Of a DNA stretch of 64,000 nt, positions 61,272 to 64,000 are shown in pieces. This DNA is from Oxytricha trifallax. Its lineage: Eukaryota; Ciliophora; Spirotrichea; Sporadotrichida; Oxytrichidae. Made by a program: the position numbers and the translations under genes. How positions within the stretch are numbered: position 1 is the first letter of the stretch; each line of letters begins with the position of its first letter. The notes under the pieces are model-generated. The model saw only the letters and a list, made by a program, of their open reading frames with translations, did no database searches and had not been told where the DNA came from. The stretch is from assembly GCA_000711775.1 (NCBI GenBank), contig ARYC01000108.1:1-64000 (forward strand), read 5' to 3'.

Positions 61272-61874
61272 AGTATCAATCACACCCCTCCCTAATATTT
61301 TATTTTTATTTTGTAGTCTAATGAGATTTTGAAGCTGAGTAGTTGAGATTAATAAAATATGTACGATTAAAATCTTTCGAGATATTCCTCAAATAAGTTC
61401 ACTTTTATGTGTTTAATTATAGAAAAATTTAAATTAGTTTTTGATTTTTCATAAATATTTTATTCATTCTCAAAATATCTTTATTTGCCCAAATACTCTT
61501 ATTTATACAAATTAGTTTTAATTTTATTTAATTAACTATTTATGATTTAATTTATTATTATATTTTATTTATACTAAGATTTTTGATTTAATAAATTAAA
61601 TCATAAATAGTTAATTAAATAAAATTAAAACTAATTTGTATAAATAAGAGTATTTGGGCAAATAAAGATATTTTGAGAATGAATAAAATATTTATGAAAA
61701 ATCAAAAACTAATTTAAATTTTTCTATAATTAAACACATAAAAGTGAACTTATTTGAGGAATATCTCGAAAGATTTTAATCGTACATATTTTATTAATCT
61801 CAACTACTCAGCTTCAAAATCTCATTAGACTACAAAATGAAAATAAAATATTAGGGAGGGGTGTGATTGACACT
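61272..61874. mobile_element. Foldback element family E (603 bp)
   Basis: Two arms of 286 bp (61272-61557 and 61589-61874) are virtually identical inverted copies around a 31-bp spacer. Ends agtatcaatcacacccctcc and agtgtcaatcacacccctcc. No ORF. No second copy in the window. Confidence 0.9.
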
Positions 61875-62739
61875 TAAGCCAAAGAACAAGAAAAACAATT
61901 ATTATAAGTTTTCTATTCACAAAATATATTTAAAAACTATTGAATTCTTTAGTCTTTATTTAAATTGTGACAAAAATATATAAATTTAAATCAATAACTA
62001 TATTTATATTTTATTGCTTGTATTATTTATTTTACAATTACATAATTTATTATTTTTAAATAAAAAAATATATTTTTATAATTTTATACTGTTATTTAAT
62101 TATATATAAATTAATGCAATATTATTTTCTATTGTTTTATAGTCGACTGCATGATAGGGAAGAGATAAAGAACTAAATTAATTCTTTTCTTAAATAATCG
62201 CTATTGCATTATAAAAAATAGAAATAAATATGAAATAATTTATCTTCAATTAAAAATATTTAATAAAGATATATTGATGGTGTTAAAGAAATAAGTCATT
62301 GAAATGCTATAATATATGCTATAACTTACAATAATTTTAATTTAGCGAGATTAATTATAATAAACACTTTATATAAAATTTAAGAAATCATTAATGCATT
62401 TATTTTTATAAATCATTTTGATATTGTAATAAAATATAAAAAGGATTGTGATATATTTTAGGAAATTTTTTTAAATTGTGGAGTCTGTCAGAAATTTCTT
62501 CTCCTTCCATGAGCTGTCTATCTATTGATTGATTTAGATTACCAGGTAGATGAGTCTTATGAAAATTATTAAGAGTTTTATATTATATCGTAATTAAAAA
62601 TAAACTAAATATAAAGATCTTTTACATTGCTCATTAAATATAACAAAAATTATATTTAATTAAATATAACAAATTTATAAATCAATTATTATATATAGAA
62701 TTTGCAGAGAAAATCTTCAATTAACTTGAGTAAATATTG
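61875..62739. other. AT-rich spacer with a weak coding-like patch
   Basis: Around 62458-62530 all three + frames look protein-like (for example RKFFQIVESVRNFFSFHELS), so the patch may be coding but the frame cannot be chosen. Confidence 0.3.
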
Positions 62740-62900
62740 AGCTCTGCAGTCATTATTATTTGGAATCCTATTACAGGAAAATTCAAAGAGAAATAAAATA
62801 ATTTTATAAGTAAACTACTTATCTGTTTAATTATTTATTTATGAAATTACAAATACATATTGAGTAAAAAAAGAAGTTATAAAAATATGATTTAAATCCT
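62740..62900 (+). CDS. Possible isolated coding block
   Basis: Reads ELCSHYYLESYYRKIQREIK and, further on, MKLQIHIEQKKK. Weak support from composition only. Confidence 0.25.
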
Positions 62901-63261
62901 ATATAATAGTGTTTAAGTTTTTCAATAATTTTGTTATTTTATTCAAAAATTCAATATTTAAAAACGTTTTAATCTATATATTTTTGTTACTTTGGTATGA
63001 TAAAATTTTTTTAAGGGTTTAATTAAAAAATAAAATATTATATTGCTTTCTTTTACTATAAAATTATAATACTATTTTGTTTTGAAAATTTTTAAAAATA
63101 TAATTTCATTGCTAAAATTTATATAACCCCTTTGTGGTATTAATATATTAATTACAAATTACAAATCAAAAGAGAGCCAGTTTAAATTTAAAATAATAAA
63201 AATAGAGTTATTTGTTTAAAAAAAGTAACGAATCTTTTTAATTGGCGAATTTTTTTAAAAT

Positions 63262-63426
63262 ATGGAGAGTTACTGAAATATCTCTAATTTAACGACTGCT
63301 AGTGAAGTTATTGATGCTCCAATTGACGCCATATAGAAAAGCAAAATAGGATCTAGAAACTAAAAAATGATAATGAGAGAGATTAATGAGATAAATCAGT
63401 TAAGAACATTGTTAAAACCTCATTGA
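63262..63426 (+). CDS. C-terminal coding block, with an in-frame TGA near its start
   Basis: Reads NLTTASEVIDAPIDAIQKSK, IGSRNQKMIMREINEINQLR and TLLKPH before TGA 63424-63426. Hydrophilic and helical. The same frame upstream is ATG GAG AGT TAC TGA (63262-63276), so the true block probably starts after 63276 at an unrecognised pointer. Function unknown. Confidence 0.5.
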
Positions 63427-64000
63427 TTCTCTATAATAAGGATTAAAATTAATACTAAGTTATAAAGTTCATTTTTTGAAAAGAGTCAATCCAAAATTAT
63501 TCTAAACTAAATATTGCAAAGAATCTCTAAAGAGTTCCTGTAAAAAAATTCTTGCTAATTAAAACCTCAGTAATAAGAAAAAAATATTCATTATTTTAAA
63601 ATAAATATATATATATATATAATTATTTAATTATAAAGAAATAGTTTAATCTTAAATAACTATATAATTTAAAGGTTTTAAAATAAAATGGGTTTATAAT
63701 TTTATTGTAAAAAAATAAACCTTATTATTAAAAAACTTACAATCAAAAACACTTCAAAGTTAAAATTTTAATTTACAAAGTATGTAGCTTTAATTTATTT
63801 ATTTTGAATATTTTTATATTTTCAAATGAATGTAACAATTAAAAAAAACTTTATGTTTTCTTAATGATCTTTAAATACGAGGATATCACAAAATTAAAAT
63901 ATTTAGGAAATATAAATTATTAATTTTAAACTTTATTTAACTTATTTTTTACATAAACAAGAAGTACAATTATAATAAAAATGAAAAAAATAAATTATTC
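63427..64000. other. AT-rich window end
   Basis: Alternating at tract at 63605-63621. Otherwise nothing recognisable. Confidence 0.35.

Overview
This window looks like germline (micronuclear) DNA of a stichotrich ciliate of the Oxytricha/Stylonychia/Tetmemena kind. Four things point that way. (1) Coding stretches read sensibly only if TAA and TAG are glutamine and TGA is the sole stop. (2) Genes are cut into short coding blocks (MDSs) separated by AT-rich inserts (IESs), with short direct repeats (pointers) at the junctions that restore the frame when one copy is kept. (3) Telomere-bearing (TBE-type) transposon ends occur, with the C4A4/G4T4 motif (gggttttggggttttg). (4) Most of the remaining DNA is about 80% A+T and packed with hairpin-forming repeats. 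The genus is inferred; the sequence shows only the class of genome.

Layout. 1-1177 is the right end of a TBE transposon with the 3' part of its protein-kinase ORF. 1343-14930 is gene-rich: six fragmented genes on the + strand. They are a novel gene (1343-3076), a short 5' block (3381-3577), a secreted surface-type protein (4700-6549), a Q/N-rich protein (7165-10217), a multi-pass membrane protein with conserved introns (10214-13301) and its paralogue (13856-14928). Three related ~250-bp MITEs sit between coding blocks of the first three genes; one lies wholly inside an IES whose 8-bp pointer I could read. 17.9-19.3 kb holds a further membrane-protein gene with a frameshift and an in-frame TGA.

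From 15.7 kb on, the window is mostly repeats in AT-rich filler: a ~410-bp foldback family (copies near 15.7, 21.7, 31.5, 36.1, 56.4 and 60.8 kb); a 1.1-kb element with 270-bp inverted repeats and its own 156-codon ORF (22.3-23.4 kb); a 1.95-kb rearranged TBE with a nearly complete DDE transposase (26.2-28.15 kb); a 1.5-kb inverted-repeat element with decayed ORFs (40.5-42.0 kb); and three other foldback families (49.0 and 58.0-59.0; 55.8; 61.3 kb). Scattered short coding blocks (28.7-31.0, 32.5-35.0, 48.2, 49.9, 52.2, 53.6-53.9, 54.6, 63.3 kb) are probably isolated MDSs or decayed paralogues whose other parts lie elsewhere or are unresolved.

How it works together: during macronuclear development the IESs, with the MITEs, TBEs and foldback elements, would be eliminated and the MDSs joined at pointers to give small gene-sized chromosomes. 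Pointers and introns described here were read by eye, and boundaries marked 'about' are uncertain. No tRNA, rRNA, CRISPR array or bacterial-type operon was seen.
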